In this document: positions 21,801 to 33,464 of the stretch, one piece after another | Layout of the letters: each line of letters starts with the position of its first letter | How positions within the stretch are numbered: position 1 is the stretch's first letter | NCBI RefSeq assembly: GCF_028372415.1 | Contig: NC_092872.1 | Span: forward strand, 10,794,001-10,858,000 | Source: Notamacropus eugenii | Taxonomy: Eukaryota; Chordata; Mammalia; Diprotodontia; Macropodidae | DNA length: 64,000 bases | Direction: 5' to 3' | The notes under the pieces: generated by a model | The model's database searches: none | Told to the model about the DNA's origin: nothing | What the model saw: only the letters and a program-made list of their open reading frames with translations | Made by a program: the position numbers and the translations under genes

Positions 21801-24800
21801 ATCCATCTAAACTTTGAAACACCATCGTTATTTCCATTTCTTCCTTCAAAGACCTGAGATCTCCAGGATCAAATGGAATATCTTTTGTCTGGCTTTTAAG
21901 GACCTTCCTACCTTCTTACCCTTCCAACCGTCTTACAATTTAAACTTTTCCCTGCCCTTGTCTCTAACCCACTCCTAACATATTTTATGATCCAGTGACC
22001 TCTTTTCTCTCCCTCAGACTACTCAGTCCATTTCTTAACTTTTTTTACATTTTCAGTGACTTCCTCCCATTCCTGGAACTCTCTTCCTCCTCATGTCCAT
22101 CTCCTGGCTTCCCTGGTTTCCTTCAAGTCTCAACTAAAATCCTCCCTCCTGCAAGAAGCCTTTTCTGATCCTCCCTTAATGCTCGTGCTTTTTCTCTGTT
22201 GATTATCTCAAGTTTCTCTTAAATATACTTTGTTTGTACATAGTCTTTAACACGATGTCGCCTTCATCAGATTGTAATCTTTTTGAGAGTAGGAACTGGC
22301 TTTTACCTTTCTTTGTATACTCAACTCTTAGTACAGTACTTGGCAGATACTAGGTGCTTAATAAATGCTTGTTGACGGATTATTTTACTTACCTATTTCT
22401 GTGAGAGTACCCCAACCTGTCATCCAGCAAGAAGATTTCCCTTCATGATATAACCCAGGAGTTGGCAGGCAAATAGGGAGGATGTATGGGGAGAAGTCAA
22501 CTGAATATCTCAGTTCCAACAGGGCAATGTCATTTCCAAGTGGGTGATTCTTGGTAAAGTTTGGGTGTCTGAAAATCGTTCTCACTGAGGCCTGGACAGA
22601 ATGACTGTTTCCCTCATACAACTTCATGTAGCCCACAAAGACTGTATACATACTTGGATTAGTGGACCTGCAGGGAAAAGAAAGACCTCACATTACTATT
22701 GAATATGGCCAAGGCTTTTGAAGTGAATCATCATGTGAGTCATAGAATTTCATAGGTTGAAAGTACTTCAGACATTATCTGGTCTGATCCTACCCAAATC
22801 TCAGTTCTGTCTCTAGAAGTGATCACCCAGCTTCCAATTAAAGAGCTTCCACAATGGAAAACTCCATTAAGCCTGCTCTTTCTTCCCTCCCCCAACCACT
22901 GCCAAGCCTACCCCATTTTGAGGATGGTTCCAATTGGAAGTTCTTCCTTATGTTAGACAAAATATGCCTGTCTGAGATTTTCAGTCATGTCTCCTGGTTT
23001 TGTCTTCTACAACCAAGAATAAAGTCTAATCATTCTTTTATATAAAAATATTTGAGGTATTTGTGGACAGCAATTATGTCCTCACTAAAACAATGGATTT
23101 TCATAGGACACAATGTCCAGGCCTCTTAGTGTCATGATAATTTTTCTCTGGACACTCCAAGGTAGCTACAGATTATGTAGAGCTGGGCACAGTATTACAT
23201 GAGAAATGAACAGAGTACAGGGAGTCCCTTGGTCTGGACATTAAGGCCCTCTCAAGGAAAACTTTTTTTAAAAAATTATTATCACGTCATATGGTTGATT
23301 AATTAATACTGGGCTTGTGGCTCACTAACACCCTCAGATATCTGATACATAAATTCAGGCACATACCACTACCTTGTACGTTTAATTTGATTTCTCTTAA
23401 ATATAAAACCATACATTTATCTTTATTCAATTTCATCTTTAAAAAAATTTATTGATATCTTTTGGGGTTTTTTTTACACCTTCATAATTATCACCAGTAT
23501 CCCTCCCTCTCCCAGATCAATTTCATTTCATGAAAGTTAGCCCATAATTCTAGTCTGTTAAAATCTTTTTTGGATTCTGATGATCTTGTGTAAAGCGTAA
23601 CTTATCCCTCTGAGTTTCGCAAAGTTGATAAATCGGCATGCATGCCTTAATTCAAATGATTGATTTACAAGCATGTTATCTATCACAGGACAAGGACATT
23701 GGGGGCATTCTAGGGGAGACAATTTTCCAAGTAGACGTCAACCAGACTACTCTTTGGGTCTAATCTTTCACATTCTCATGCATCTAACTGCATGGTCACA
23801 GCCCACAGTTCTTCACCTTGTTCATGAAGAAATTGTGAGAGACTGTATCAAATACCTGGCTAAAACCCAGTGATGCTGTGTCTTTGGCATTTTCCTCATC
23901 TACCTGTCCAGCCACCTTGCCAAAAAATGAAATGAGATTGAAAGCAGAATAAGCATTTTTATAGTACCTTCTATGTGCCAAACATTGTGCTAAGTGCATT
24001 GCAAATATCCTTTCATTCAACCCTCATGACAACCCTACAAGGTAGGAGCTGTTGTTATCCACATCTTACAGCTGAGGAAACTGAGGTTAAGTGACATGCT
24101 CAGGATCACACAGCTAGTAAGTATCTAAGGCAGGATTTGAATTCAGGTCTTCTTAATTCCAAGCCCAGTACTCTATGCCCTGCACTACCTAGCTGCCTCT
24201 AAGTTAGAGTGGTATGACTTGTTCTTGATTGATTTATGCAGGTTGTTAGTGATCATAGCCTTCCCCTCAAAATGCTCACCAACAAACCCTTTAATAATAA
24301 CATTTTTAGAATTTTGCTGGAAATTAAATCTCATTGGTCTAAATGTTGAAGACTCTTTCATAGCAAAACATGGAATTTCTATTTTTTAAGTAGAAATTTA
24401 AATTTCTATTTTTTAAAAATGTTCTATTTTTTAAAAAATTGGTAATTTGGATTTTTACACCTCTTTAATTTATTTATATATACCTTCTCTTCTCCCCTGT
24501 GTTATCCCAGATAACACAAAATGATAAAGAAAGGCAAATTACCAAAACTAACCAACGCATCAACCAGATCAGGCAATGTACATGGTGTTCCACATTAATA
24601 ATTCCCTACCTCAGCAAAGAAGCAAACTTGACAGGAGATGTTTTTTTTCTCATCTCTTCTTTAGCATCAGACTTGGTCTTTATAATTACACAGTGTTCAG
24701 TTGCATTGGAGGGTGGGGGGAGGGTGGTGGTGGTGGTATATTTTTAAAGAAGGATTTATTTCTTTTTTATGCGCTGATACTCTGTCTCTCCCATTGCCAC

Positions 24801-27800
24801 CCCTTCCACCCTATTCACTGAATATAAACAACCAAACAAACCTTATCAAAAATATTTCTAGTCCAACAAAACAAATTCCCATCTTAGCTATGCCCCAAAA
24901 TAATCTCCACATTTTAAATTCATTGGCTTTCTTGTAGAAGGCGTTATATAGTTCATCCTTAGTCTTGAGAACTTGCAGGCGACATTCTAAAGTTGTTTTC
25001 CTCTACAATGCTGTTGTAATTATATGAATTGCTGTCATGGTTCTGCCTACTTTGCTCTGCGTCCATTCATAGAGATCTTCCTTGTTTCCTCTGAAAATAT
25101 CCATCTCATCATTTCTTATGGCATAATAATAGTCTATTGCATTCATCTACTATGATTTGTTTAGCCATTCCATGTGGAATACCATAATCTCCAGTTTGGG
25201 ACTACTACAAGAAGAATTGTTAAAAAATATTTTTATACATTTGGGTTCTGTTCCCCTTTTGATTTCTTTGGGGTACAGGTCTAGTATTGATATAGCTGGA
25301 TCAAAGAAGTGGCAGAGTTTACTAACTTTGGGGGCATAGAACCAAATTATTTTCCAAAATAACTGTAACAATTCTCCTACAACAGTGCTCTGGTGTGCCT
25401 ATCTTCCCATGGCCCTTTTAGCATTCGTTATTTTCCTCTTTTGTCATCTTTGCCAATATAACAGTTGTAAGGTAAAACCTCAAAGTTGCTTTAATTTGTA
25501 TTTCTTTAACTGTTAATGATTTAGCATATTTTTTCATATAGCTGTTGTATTTCTTCTTTTAAAACTGTCTGTTCACATTCTTTAACCATTTGTCTATCAG
25601 GAGACTCAGTTTTAGAAATTTAAATGAGTTCCTTATGTATCTGGAATGTGAGGCCTTTACCAGAGAAATCTGCTGCAAAATTATTTCTCATTTACCTATT
25701 CCTTTTCTCATTCTAAGTACATGAGATTTGCTTGTATAAAAGCTTTAAAATTTTTTATATCAAATTGTATTTTGTCCATTTTATCTTATGTGATCCTCTT
25801 CATTACTATTTGATCACGAACTCTTTCCCTATCCATAGACCTGAAAAGCAATTTTTCCTTGCTTGTCTAATTTGTTTGTGATATAACCTTTTACAGTGAG
25901 ACCATGAATAAATTTGGTATATGGTATCTTGGTATGTGGTATGAGATGTTAGTCTGAATCTACCAGACTGATGACCAGCTTTCCCAGTACTTTTTGCCAA
26001 ATAGTGAATTTTTCCCTCACTAATTGGAATATTTGAGTTTATCAAATACAAAGAAAGCTACTGTGTCTATTTGCTTCCACTGATCAACATTTCTTCCTTT
26101 GGAAAAAAGTTAGTATTAAATCATTTTAATGATTATTGCTTTGTAGTACAGTTTTAAATTTGGTAGTTATAGACCCTCTTCCCACTTTTTTCATTATTGC
26201 TCTTGAGATTCTTGACCATTTGTTCCTCTAAATGAATTTCACTATTATTATTTCTAGCTCTATAAAATATTTTTGGATATTTGATTTGCACAGCACCAAA
26301 TAAGTAAAATAATTTAGGAAGTTTTGTTATTTTTTATTATGTTGGCTTTAACTACCCACAAGCAATTAATGTTTCTTCAATTATTTAGGTCTGTCTTTAA
26401 TTCTGCAAAGAGCATTTTACAATCAGACTCATACAGCTCATGAATGCATCTTCACAGATATATGCTGAAATATTTTAGAGCTTCTCTAATTATTTTGAAT
26501 GAAATTTCTTTTTCCAGAAACTTTTCTGTCATATTTTGCTGACGAGAGACAGGAATGCTTGTGATTTATTTGGATTTCTTTTATATCATGCGACTTTATT
26601 GTTTTGATGAATTTTTGTTGGCTCCTCAAGGTTTTCTGAGTAAATCATTGTAGTGTCTGAAAAAAGATGATAATTTTGTTTCCTCTTTGCCTATTCTTAT
26701 TCTCCCAATTTCTCATTTTATATCCCTTCCCTTTTTTCATCAGACTCATATAAATAGTTATCTACACTTTCTTTCTTCTCTCTCCCCAATCCTTTGCAAT
26801 ATGGTTTCTGACCTCATCACTCAATTGAAATTGATCTCTCCAAAGTTACTTCCAGAATATTCCTTTGCCACCATCAATCAACAACTGCTCATCCTTTAAT
26901 GTTCACTCTATTAAAAATTTGCACTTATGTGCACCATGGTTACTGTTATCTAACGCCCCCCAGGCCATTCTCTCTTTCTCAAGGAGTTCCACACTTTGTT
27001 CACTGTCTTCCTTTTCCACTCAACTCCTGACTTTTTACTTTATAAGAGTCTTCAACTTTGCTTTTGATGATCTCTCAAACATCTTAACTTCTCCCTTTCT
27101 AATTTTCTTCATGTCCCATAGCCTATGTGTCCACCTTACATTATTGGTGTGCAATTTTTTGTTCACAGATGATTGTGCACTTAATGCAGTCTCTGAGGCC
27201 TCAACAAAGTATGGATCTATTTTTTGCCACTTGTGCTAATTTTGACCTGATTAACACCAATAAAAACCAGAAGTTCATCAGTCAACACTGCATTATCCAT
27301 ATGTAGAACCATTGCTTATAACAAATAAAGGAATTTTGCATGCTGTGGCTAAGTTCACTTACTTTGGCAATACACTTTTAGACTGGCACATCAAACTAAA
27401 GATTAGATAGCTGGAAAAGTATCCAGAGACGGGCAAGAAACCCAAGGGTGAAGAAACCTCAAATGCCATATGAGGACAAATTAGGGGAAGTGGGAAATTT
27501 TAGCTGGAAAAGTTAGCTGTTTTCAAGGATTTGGAGGGTTATCAAGTGAAAAATGTGACCTCCTTGAAATGAACTCATACAGCAGAGGCAGGGGCAATGA
27601 GTGGAAGTCAGAAAGAGGCATGTTTAGGGCTAATGTCAGGAAACTCATGCTAATCGTTAAAAGTAAAAATGCTGGCTAAAAGTAGAATAAGTCACTTGGA
27701 GGGGTGAGGAGATATCCTTTATTGTATGAATAGCATGCCTTCTGAGCTCACTCTCTCATCTCCTACTAGCCTTGGAAGCCAATCCCATTGGGTGTTCTCT

Positions 27801-30474
27801 CTCCAACCTTCACAGTTCCCTGGAGGGCAGACACACAGCAGGCCTCCAGGGTCTTCTCTGAAACTTTTCCCACTCCAAAGGGTCAGTTGGGGCTTGGGAT
27901 GTCCTGGTGAAGCCTTTGAGAACTACAGTTATTGCTACACCACAATACAGGGTCAGAAGGGGACTTTAGTGAGTGATTGAATGGATGGTTTCTATTAAGT
28001 GCCTACAATATGTCAGGCATTGTTAGATGCTGGGAGTATAAAGACAAAAAGATTGTGGTCCTTGATTCAAGGAGCTTATATTCTACCATAAGGACACAAC
28101 TCATATAGAGTGGAGTGACCAGGGAAGGAGTTTGCGTCTGAATCACAGTGGGTTGTGAATGGAGACTTGGGGTAGTTGATTGTCAAGTCCTTTTCTGTAA
28201 CATGGGTAGTAATGATTGATTGCTATTTCCAGAGCAAGGATGGGGTTGGGGGGAACAGAGAAGGGAGGGAGAATGATGTTTGTTAAGTTAGCTTTTTGTT
28301 TTTCCTTGTAAATCTATTTGAGTCTCATTTATACAACTACAGCTGCTTGACTACAGTAGCTACTTACCTGTTGTCAATGGCCTGAGCCAAAGCAATAGAC
28401 AAAGCTCTCATGAGTTTTCCAGGAAATCCAAGTCCACTATATTCTCTCCCACCCCAAGTTCTCCTCCCCCCATCCAGGGCCCATCTCCGCCCCCCCCCCC
28501 ACATACACACACACAATAGTCACTCACTTTTGGAAGCAGTGGGCTGCTGTGAGCACCCATTGGGAGTCAATAAGAGATCCTCCACAAATGAATACTCCTA
28601 TATACCACAGGCTGACTTGCCAAGGCCACTTCCCCTCAGGAGCAGACTGGCCCCCCATAATTTTCCCTGACAACTGGGGCTTCCCGCACACTGTGTGGAA
28701 AGAAACAACAGGAGAGAAGAAATTAGGGGCACCAATAGGCCAAAGCCATGAGCTTGACACTAGTACAAAGTTGGATTGACTCAGAGACCATGAAGTTTGT
28801 TCTCCCTATCAAGGACAAGGCTGACCATTTCTATGGCATGATTTAGGAAACCCCTCCAAATCCAACACACACCTTTGCCCCCAAAAGGAGTATGGAGGAA
28901 GAGCTGGGTTGAAGAACCAGAAAACCTGGGTTTAAGTCCCCACTTTCATCACCTCTCTGACCCTCAGTTTCCTCCCCTATAAGTGGGTTAATAATACTTG
29001 CACCAACATGGCTATTAGGGAAGTTTGTTTTGTATGACTTCACATGTATAACTGATTTTACATTGTTCGCCTTCTCACCGGGTGTGGCAGGGGCAGGAGG
29101 GAGGGAGAGAATTTGGAAATCAAATTTTTTTTAAAAATGGATGTTACAATGTTGTCATATGATTGAGAAATATTTAATAAAATATAAAAAATAAACTTGC
29201 ACCACCTATTTCATAAGTTTCAGGAGGAAAAGGACTCTCAATTTCCTCCTCATAAATGGAATTAGTGATACTTGCATAAGTTTGGGAAGGAGAGAAGCTT
29301 TGGAAAGTGGGCTGTGCTCTAGAAATGTGAATCATAGGTAGCAATCTGCATCATGAGAGAGAGAATGCACATGGAGGAGGTCATGAATCATGTAAGAAAT
29401 AGTTCATTCTCATGGTAAGGAGCATATAGAATTAGAAGAGAATTCCGTAATTAGAAGAGAAAAAGGGAAGTTGGTCACCCTAGAATTGGACCTTGAACTG
29501 AGGCCTGAACAAAGAAAGATGGCACTCAAGAGAGGTAAGTGTCATGTAGTAGACAAGAGTCAGGAGGCCTGGGCTCAAATCCCATGTCTGACACGGTCAC
29601 TGGGTGATAAGAGATGAGACACTCAGCCTTTCAAGAGCCTCTGCTTCTTCATCTCTAAAATGGGGATAATAAATGACCTGCATATCCTCTACTTCACAGA
29701 GCTGTTGTGAGGATAGAATTTTGTAAGACTGAAAGCACCACTGGGAGATGCCTAAATAAATCCTGGCTCATGGATGGAATGGAATATTACTATACTATAA
29801 GAAACAAGCAATGAAGGCTGTGGAGAAGCACATGAACAGATGCAAAATGAAATCAGGGAAGTCATTTTATGGAAATATTACAACAGCCTACATGGAAAGA
29901 AGTAGAAACAATAATAAAAATAAAAACCAGGTATTCTGAAGTGATGGTGACCAAGCTTGACGCCAAAGAAAAGGCATGAAAAGGTATCTCCCTGCCTTCC
30001 TTGGAGAGATAGAAGATTACGGATATGGAGCAGTACATAAAATGCCATAATGGATTGATATGTTGACTAGTCTTACTGAACAGGTTTTTTTTAAATCTTT
30101 TTGAATTGATCATTGTAAGGAATGGTGATGGGAAAGGGTACATTGAGATACAAAGGAGATGTAAAAACAAAAGATATCGGTAAAAGTTGAACTGCCTGAA
30201 GGAAACTAAAGTAAATAGGGTCCAGGGTCCAGCAGCTGTAATCATTATTGCTAACCTTTCCGGTCAGTGGAAAAGATTTTCTGGAAAATTGATGATTCTG
30301 TGTGTACCCATGTTCTGGTTCACTTCCCTGGATTCCAGGTTCTTGGCTTCTATTCTCCATTCCTACTTTTCGTACCCTGACACCTTGCTTCCTTCAGTAC
30401 TGTCTTGGGTTCTTCTTCCATCTGTGACCTCAGACTCCCCCTTCCTTCTCTGATTCCATTATTTCTCTTACTCT

Positions 30475-30541
<67 letters not shown>

Positions 30542-32939
30542 CGAGCCTTGCCTGCTTTCAGTGACCAGTGCTCACTGAATTCTTGGGCATCCTGGTCCCA
30601 GACCCCAAGGAGCGATTCTGGAAGAGAGATAGGTCTTACCTTTATCAAGGTTGCTACCATAGGATCCTGCTGTCAGAACATTCAGGAAAAGAAGGGACAA
30701 GAGGAAAAAAAGACAGATGAGAGGAGGCATCTACAGCTGCCCGTAAGGGTCTGATTTGCTTGACATTTGTCCCTTCTAACACATCCAAATCCTACCTTGT
30801 CTATTACCCCCCCTGCCAAGTTTCCTCCCCTCTTCCCCTCCAACCCATCTCCTGACCCACCTCTCCCAGGTATCACTATTTTCTCTTAGTGATCTAATCT
30901 CAACATCTGCTTTCCCCAACCTAATACCTTTTTCTGCCAATAAAATGTATGCTCTTTGAAGGCAGAGATTGTTTAATTTTTGTCTCTGTGTCCTCATCAA
31001 CTCATGCAATGACTGATATATGATAGACATATAATAAGTGCTTGTTGATTGACTGAGTCCTCTCCTTCCCAAGCCTCATCGCAGCATTGATCCTCACAGA
31101 GCATAGACTCTGGTAGGGCCTCCCAGGCTAGAAAGGGTTTGAGTGTAGCCCTTGCCCAGCCACAGAAGACCAGGCTAATAGCCTAGCTCTGAATTATGTT
31201 TGGCCATGCAGGATGAGAAAACTCAGGCATGGAAGGGTCACAGGAGCACAGGTTTAAAGCTAGAAAGTAATCATCAAGTGCAACCTTCTCATTTGACATG
31301 GGAGAAAACTGAGTCTGAGAGAGATAAAGTAACTTGCCCAAAGACAAGCAGCAAGTAAGAAGCAGAGCCCAAAATTGAATCCAGGACTTCTGACTCCAAA
31401 TCCATCCCTCTTCCAACCACACCATGAAATACCCTTATAATGTATCTGCAACCCTTCTCCATATTAGACTCCAGTCATTTCAGTCATGTCCAACACTTCA
31501 TGACCCCACTTGGGATTTTCTTGGCAAAGATACTGGAGTGGTTTGCCATTTCCTTCTCTGGTTCATTATGCAGGTAAGGAAACTAAAGTAAATAGGGTCC
31601 AGGGTCATACAGCAAGTAAGTGTCTGAGGCTGGATTTGAACTCAGGTCTTCCTGACTCCAGGGTCAGTGCTCTATCCAATCCTAGCTTCCCCTTTGGGTT
31701 TTGCACCAACTTGCCAATATGAGGTGAGGTCTGCCCATCCTGAACCACGCCATCTAGCCTAACCCCAGCCCCTTCAGGGCACAGACTAGAATCTTCCTGC
31801 TGCCTCTGGGGTGGCAGCCCTTCCCAACAAGCAATGCTCAGGATCAACATTGATGGTACTGTAACAACGTAGCATCTAACAATAACTGGAGCATCTGTCT
31901 CCCCTCCCCAACCTGCCTCTCAATGAATTTGCCCCAGTTATCAAAATTCCTAATTATGGTTCTGTGTGCATTAGAGGTGCTATAAATACTCTGTAAAGTC
32001 TTGGTCTTCTAAGAACACCTGCTTGCCACCAGATGTTCTAGAGTATCCTTTCCCCAAATCTCTAATTATCCCACCCTTCTTTTCCATACTTATGACTAAG
32101 GCTCTTTTTTTAAAGATACTCAGAACCTGATATAATGAGGAGAATGGAAGAGAAATAACAAAGAGAGAAAAAATGATGAGAGAGGAGTGAGGAGGAGATG
32201 AGATAATAGGAAAAGAAGAGAGAAAAATGTAAGAGATAAGTAGGAAAAACAAGTTGGGAAGAAGAGAGAAAATGAGTGAAGGGAAGGTAATGAGGAGTGA
32301 TAAATAGCAGCAAGGGGTGAGAGAATGGAAGCGGCATTGAAATAAAGGGAGGAATGAGAGAAGAGAAAGAGGATGAGAGATGAAAGGGGGGGGCGGTTCA
32401 TCTGAGATACTTGGAAGAGAGAGAGAACAAACCACAGTGTGAAATAATAGGAAGGTTTGAGATGAGAACACAGGTGATACAATGGAGACCAGATAAGAAG
32501 AGTGAAGCCATGTGAGGAAGGAGGGATAACCAGAAGAGATGAGATGATGGGAGATAATGAGATCCTGGGAGAAGGGGTGAGAAGTCCCAGGACATCAAAT
32601 GCCTTAGCTCCTAGGACCTGTGTCTTCATTCTACCCTTCTAGTAGAGCTTGATCATTCATTGCATCTCAGCACTACTTACCTTCTTCACCTTATGATCTG
32701 AAATTCTCATTTCCAATTATAATCCCCTATCCTTCCACTTGTCTTTTTCTCTCCCTCTCCCATTCTGCCATTCCCACCCCCCATCTCTCTGTTTCTCTCC
32801 CTGCCTCTTTCTTCCATCTTTCTCTTTTTTTCTCTCTCTCCCTCCCTTTCTATATGTTTCCTCCCTCCCTGTCTCTGTCCCTCCATCTCTCTCCCTCTTA
32901 TTTCCCCCCATCTTTCACCCCCTTTTTCTCTCCCTCCCT

Positions 32940-32997
<58 letters not shown>

Positions 32998-33384
32998 ACA
33001 GGAGGGAAACAGAAGGCTGCATGAGAGAAGGCTGTGAGACAGAAGGAGGGAAATAATGGCAGGAGGTGTGTTCACAAAAAGGAGATCAGAAGGAAGGAGG
33101 GAAGGAGAAAACAAAGGAGGGTGGGTGCAGAGGAAGGGGTCATTGGGAAGGTGAAACAAACACAATGCTAATCACAGTGGAGGGGAAGGGTGAAAGGGGG
33201 TGTGAGATAACAGAAGTCGGGGGGGGGAGCTTGTAAGAAGGGAGGTGGATTAGGGGAAAAGATAACTAGAAGAGGCGAGGTTGCAGGAAGTCTCACCTGG
33301 TGCCAGCAGCAGCAGCAGCAGGAAGGAGGGCAGGAGCCCCAAGCCCCCCGGGGCAGAAAGGCTCAGACATGAACAAGTGCCCAT
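15532..33384 (-). CDS. Gene B: complete PRSS38/TESP-like serine protease, 341 aa
   Basis: Predicted secreted or membrane-tethered S1A protease. Exons are 33297-33384, 30640-30669, 28528-28690, 22393-22667, 16771-16937 and 15532-15834, giving 1026 nt or 342 codons with the stop. All junctions are GT-AG and phases chain without a break. Residues 1-29 form a signal peptide with a Leu run. Activation follows Lys49 with IMGG. The triad is His90 (TAAHC), Asp140 (GNDIALLEL) and Ser244 (GDSGGPLVC). NFT at 130 is a possible N-glycosylation site. Pocket residue 189 is Ala and 226 is Ser, so tryptic cleavage is not expected. The tail after the domain ends in a hydrophobic stretch ([13 protein letters not shown]), as in GPI-anchored or membrane-bound relatives. 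It lies about 5.5 kb from gene A and 2.5 kb from gene C, all in one orientation. Remembered relatives are PRSS38 and testis proteases PRSS39/40; orthology is not settled. Confidence 0.9.
15835..16770. other. Gene B intron 5
   Basis: This 936 bp intron carries an antisense SINE (about 15985-16085) and a sense MIR (16410-16580). The block around 16150-16215 (CATAGGTTTCTACCCAAGAG) is closely matched in gene C intron 5 near 36425-36500, showing paralogous origin. Confidence 0.65.
16771..16937 (-). CDS. Gene B exon 5, linker exon
   Basis: This 167 nt exon encodes [16 protein letters not shown], a loop longer than in gene [12 protein letters not shown] and AICL, ending in phase 0 at GTGAGTG. Residue 189 is Ala and 192 is Leu, giving a hydrophobic pocket entrance. 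Confidence 0.9.
17140..17380 (+). repeat. tRNA-headed CORE-SINE
   Basis: GCTAGGTGGTGCAATGGATA head, GACCTGAGTTTAAATGTGAC box-B-like region, TGTGACCCTGGACAAATCAC and GTTGTTATGAGGACCAAATG follow the complete SINE order. Confidence 0.7.
17687..17802 (+). mobile_element. hAT MITE with 8 bp target-site duplication
   Basis: The element begins CAGGGGTGGGGAACC and ends TCAACCCCTG. It is flanked by ACCTAGCC at 17679-17686 and again at 17803-17810, the 8 bp duplication expected of hAT elements. Its left half matches the palindromic copy at 38379. Confidence 0.8.
18030..18300 (-). repeat. Antisense CORE-SINE
   Basis: GAGGAAACTGAGGCAAACAG, AAGGTCACACAGCTAG and TGTCACCTAACTGCCCC end. Confidence 0.75.
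18320..18475. repeat. AT-rich TATA/CATA tract
   Basis: Low-complexity alternation of TATAT, ATCATA and TTATATTA units. Confidence 0.9.
18800..19135 (+). repeat. CR1/L3-type LINE 3' fragment
   Basis: AGGAAGAGAAGGCCTATCAG, TATCATGTGAAAGGAGATTA, CCATCCAAAAGTGTAATGGA and a SGGAGGTTTCATAACCA-like end follow the CR1 3' order familiar from birds and mammals. The left neighbour 18480-18800 is unclassified. Confidence 0.55.
19200..20250 (+). repeat. Degenerate L1-like segment
   Basis: Adenine-rich sense strand with a block near 20040 (CACCCAGCAAAACTGACCAT) seen in marsupial L1-type repeats. No long reading frame remains. Assignment is tentative. Confidence 0.4.
20250..21830. other. Gene B intron 4, AT-rich DNA without clear elements
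   Basis: No exon or RNA was recognised. 21160-21360 weakly resembles antisense L1-type sequence also seen near 24.9 kb (TTCTTATAGAAGGCTTTATA). Confidence 0.35.
21830..22385 (+). repeat. L2 LINE 3' end abutting exon 4 of gene B
   Basis: AAGACCTGAGATCTCCAGGA, CTCAACTAAAATCCTCCCTC, CTGCAAGAAGCCTTTTCTGA and a terminal GCTTAATAAATGCTTGTTGA form a typical L2 3' end. It stops within about 10 bp of the exon 4 donor. Confidence 0.75.
22393..22667 (-). CDS. Gene B exon 4, catalytic Asp
   Basis: This 275 nt exon, the same length as in gene C, encodes [30 protein letters not shown] with the catalytic Asp, [10 protein letters not shown] and [13 protein letters not shown]. Acceptor is CCCTGCAG and donor is GTAAGTA. 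Confidence 0.92.
22740..23660 (-). repeat. Antisense CR1/L3 LINE in gene B intron 3
   Basis: GGAAGTTCTTCCTTATGTTA, TCTCTGGACACTCCAAGGTA, a GCTGGGCACAGTATTACA block and GTTAAAATCTTTTTTGGATT are the reverse-complement CR1 3' order. Gene C has the same element at the same place (42690-43650). Confidence 0.65.
23930..24205 (-). repeat. Antisense MIR-type SINE
   Basis: TATGTGCCAAACATTGTGCT, GCTGAGGAAACTGAGGTTAA, GATCACACAGCTAGTAAG and CACTACCTAGCTGCCTC. Confidence 0.8.
24480..26660 (-). mobile_element. Antisense, broken L1 LINE (ORF2 C-terminal part and 3' region)
   Basis: On the minus strand 25371-25150 reads [15 protein letters not shown] then [16 protein letters not shown], matching the [12 protein letters not shown] region near the L1 ORF2 C-terminus. 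Further upstream L1-like DNA extends to about 26660 and a 3' region to about 24480. The frame is broken many times. Confidence 0.7.
26670..27140 (+). repeat. Pyrimidine-rich interspersed repeat, unclassified
   Basis: CTCAAGGAGTTCCACACTTT and CACTCAACTCCTGACTTTTT resemble a recurrent marsupial LINE-like repeat, but I cannot name it. Confidence 0.35.
27140..27400 (+). mobile_element. RTE-clade LINE fragment with FxDD motif
   Basis: Translation gives [18 protein letters not shown], the reverse-transcriptase motif C (usually FADD) of RTE-type LINEs, followed by CHLC and degenerate DNA matching the next RTE segment. Confidence 0.65.
27410..27690 (+). repeat. CR1/L3-type LINE fragment
   Basis: TATGAGGACAAATTAGGGG, GTTTTCAAGGATTTGGAGGG and AATGTCAGGAAACTCATGCT follow the CR1 3' order. 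27720-27980 is unclassified, and 27985-28110 is an L2/L3-like fragment (AGTGCCTACAATATGTCAGG). Confidence 0.5.
28485..28516 (+). repeat. Poly-C and (CA)n tract
   Basis: A ten-plus C run followed by CACA repeats, 12 bp from the gene B exon 3 donor. The poly-C run may be length-variable. Confidence 0.85.
28528..28690 (-). CDS. Gene B exon 3, activation site and catalytic His
   Basis: This 163 nt exon encodes [10 protein letters not shown], the new N-terminus [22 protein letters not shown] and [11 protein letters not shown]. Acceptor is TTTCCACACAG and donor is GTGAGTG. Met replaces the usual Val17, which is unusual but tolerable for a hydrophobic N-terminus. Confidence 0.92.
28895..29990 (+). 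repeat. MIR and L1 fragments in gene B intron 2
   Basis: Sense MIRs lie at 28895-29015 and 29530-29760. 29025-29200 is an L1 3' end (TGACTTCACATGTATAACTG, AGGGAGGGAGAGAATTTGGA). 29765-29990 resembles the L1 ORF2-to-3' junction (GGAATATTACTATACTATAA). Confidence 0.6.
30476..30539 (+). repeat. (CA)n microsatellite in gene B intron 2
   Basis: Thirty-two pure CA units. Gene C intron 2 has a shorter, interrupted CA tract at the corresponding place. Confidence 0.95.
30640..30669 (-). CDS. Gene B exon 2, 30 nt mini-exon
   Basis: It is bounded by a TCTGACAG acceptor and a GTAAGACC donor and encodes [10 protein letters not shown] in the spliced frame. The first bases (CAGGATCC) and the flanking intron match the mini-exon of gene C, which supports it strongly despite its size. 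Confidence 0.85.
30880..31685. repeat. L2 3' end and two antisense SINEs in gene B intron 1
   Basis: 30880-31060 has GTATGCTCTTTGAAGGCAGA and AATAAGTGCTTGTTGATTGA. Antisense SINEs lie at 31230-31440 and 31460-31685 (TGAGGCTGGATTTGAACTCA). Confidence 0.65.
32110..32580 (+). repeat. Purine-rich (GA-rich) tract in gene B intron 1
   Basis: About 450 bp of GAGA/GGAA/AGATGAG-like sequence on the + strand. Gene C intron 1 has a related G/A-rich stretch (TGTGAGGAAGG block in both). Confidence 0.75.
32720..32995 (+). repeat. Pyrimidine-rich tract ending in (CT)n
   Basis: CTCCCT-rich DNA runs into about 52 bp of pure CT at 32943-32994. Purine-rich DNA resumes at 33000-33260, so the two strands swap composition abruptly. 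Confidence 0.9.
33297..33384 (-). CDS. Gene B exon 1, signal peptide
   Basis: The start context is GCCATGG, a strong Kozak match. The exon encodes [20 protein letters not shown] and then a Leu core made of CTG repeats, ending CCAG/GTGAGA with one base of the next codon. Confidence 0.88.
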
Positions 33385-33464
33385 GGCCAGTCCAGGGTTC
33401 CCTGTCTCTCCTGGCAGCTCCTATGCTCTTGTGGTAACTGACTAGATGTGCTCAGGTCCTTCTA

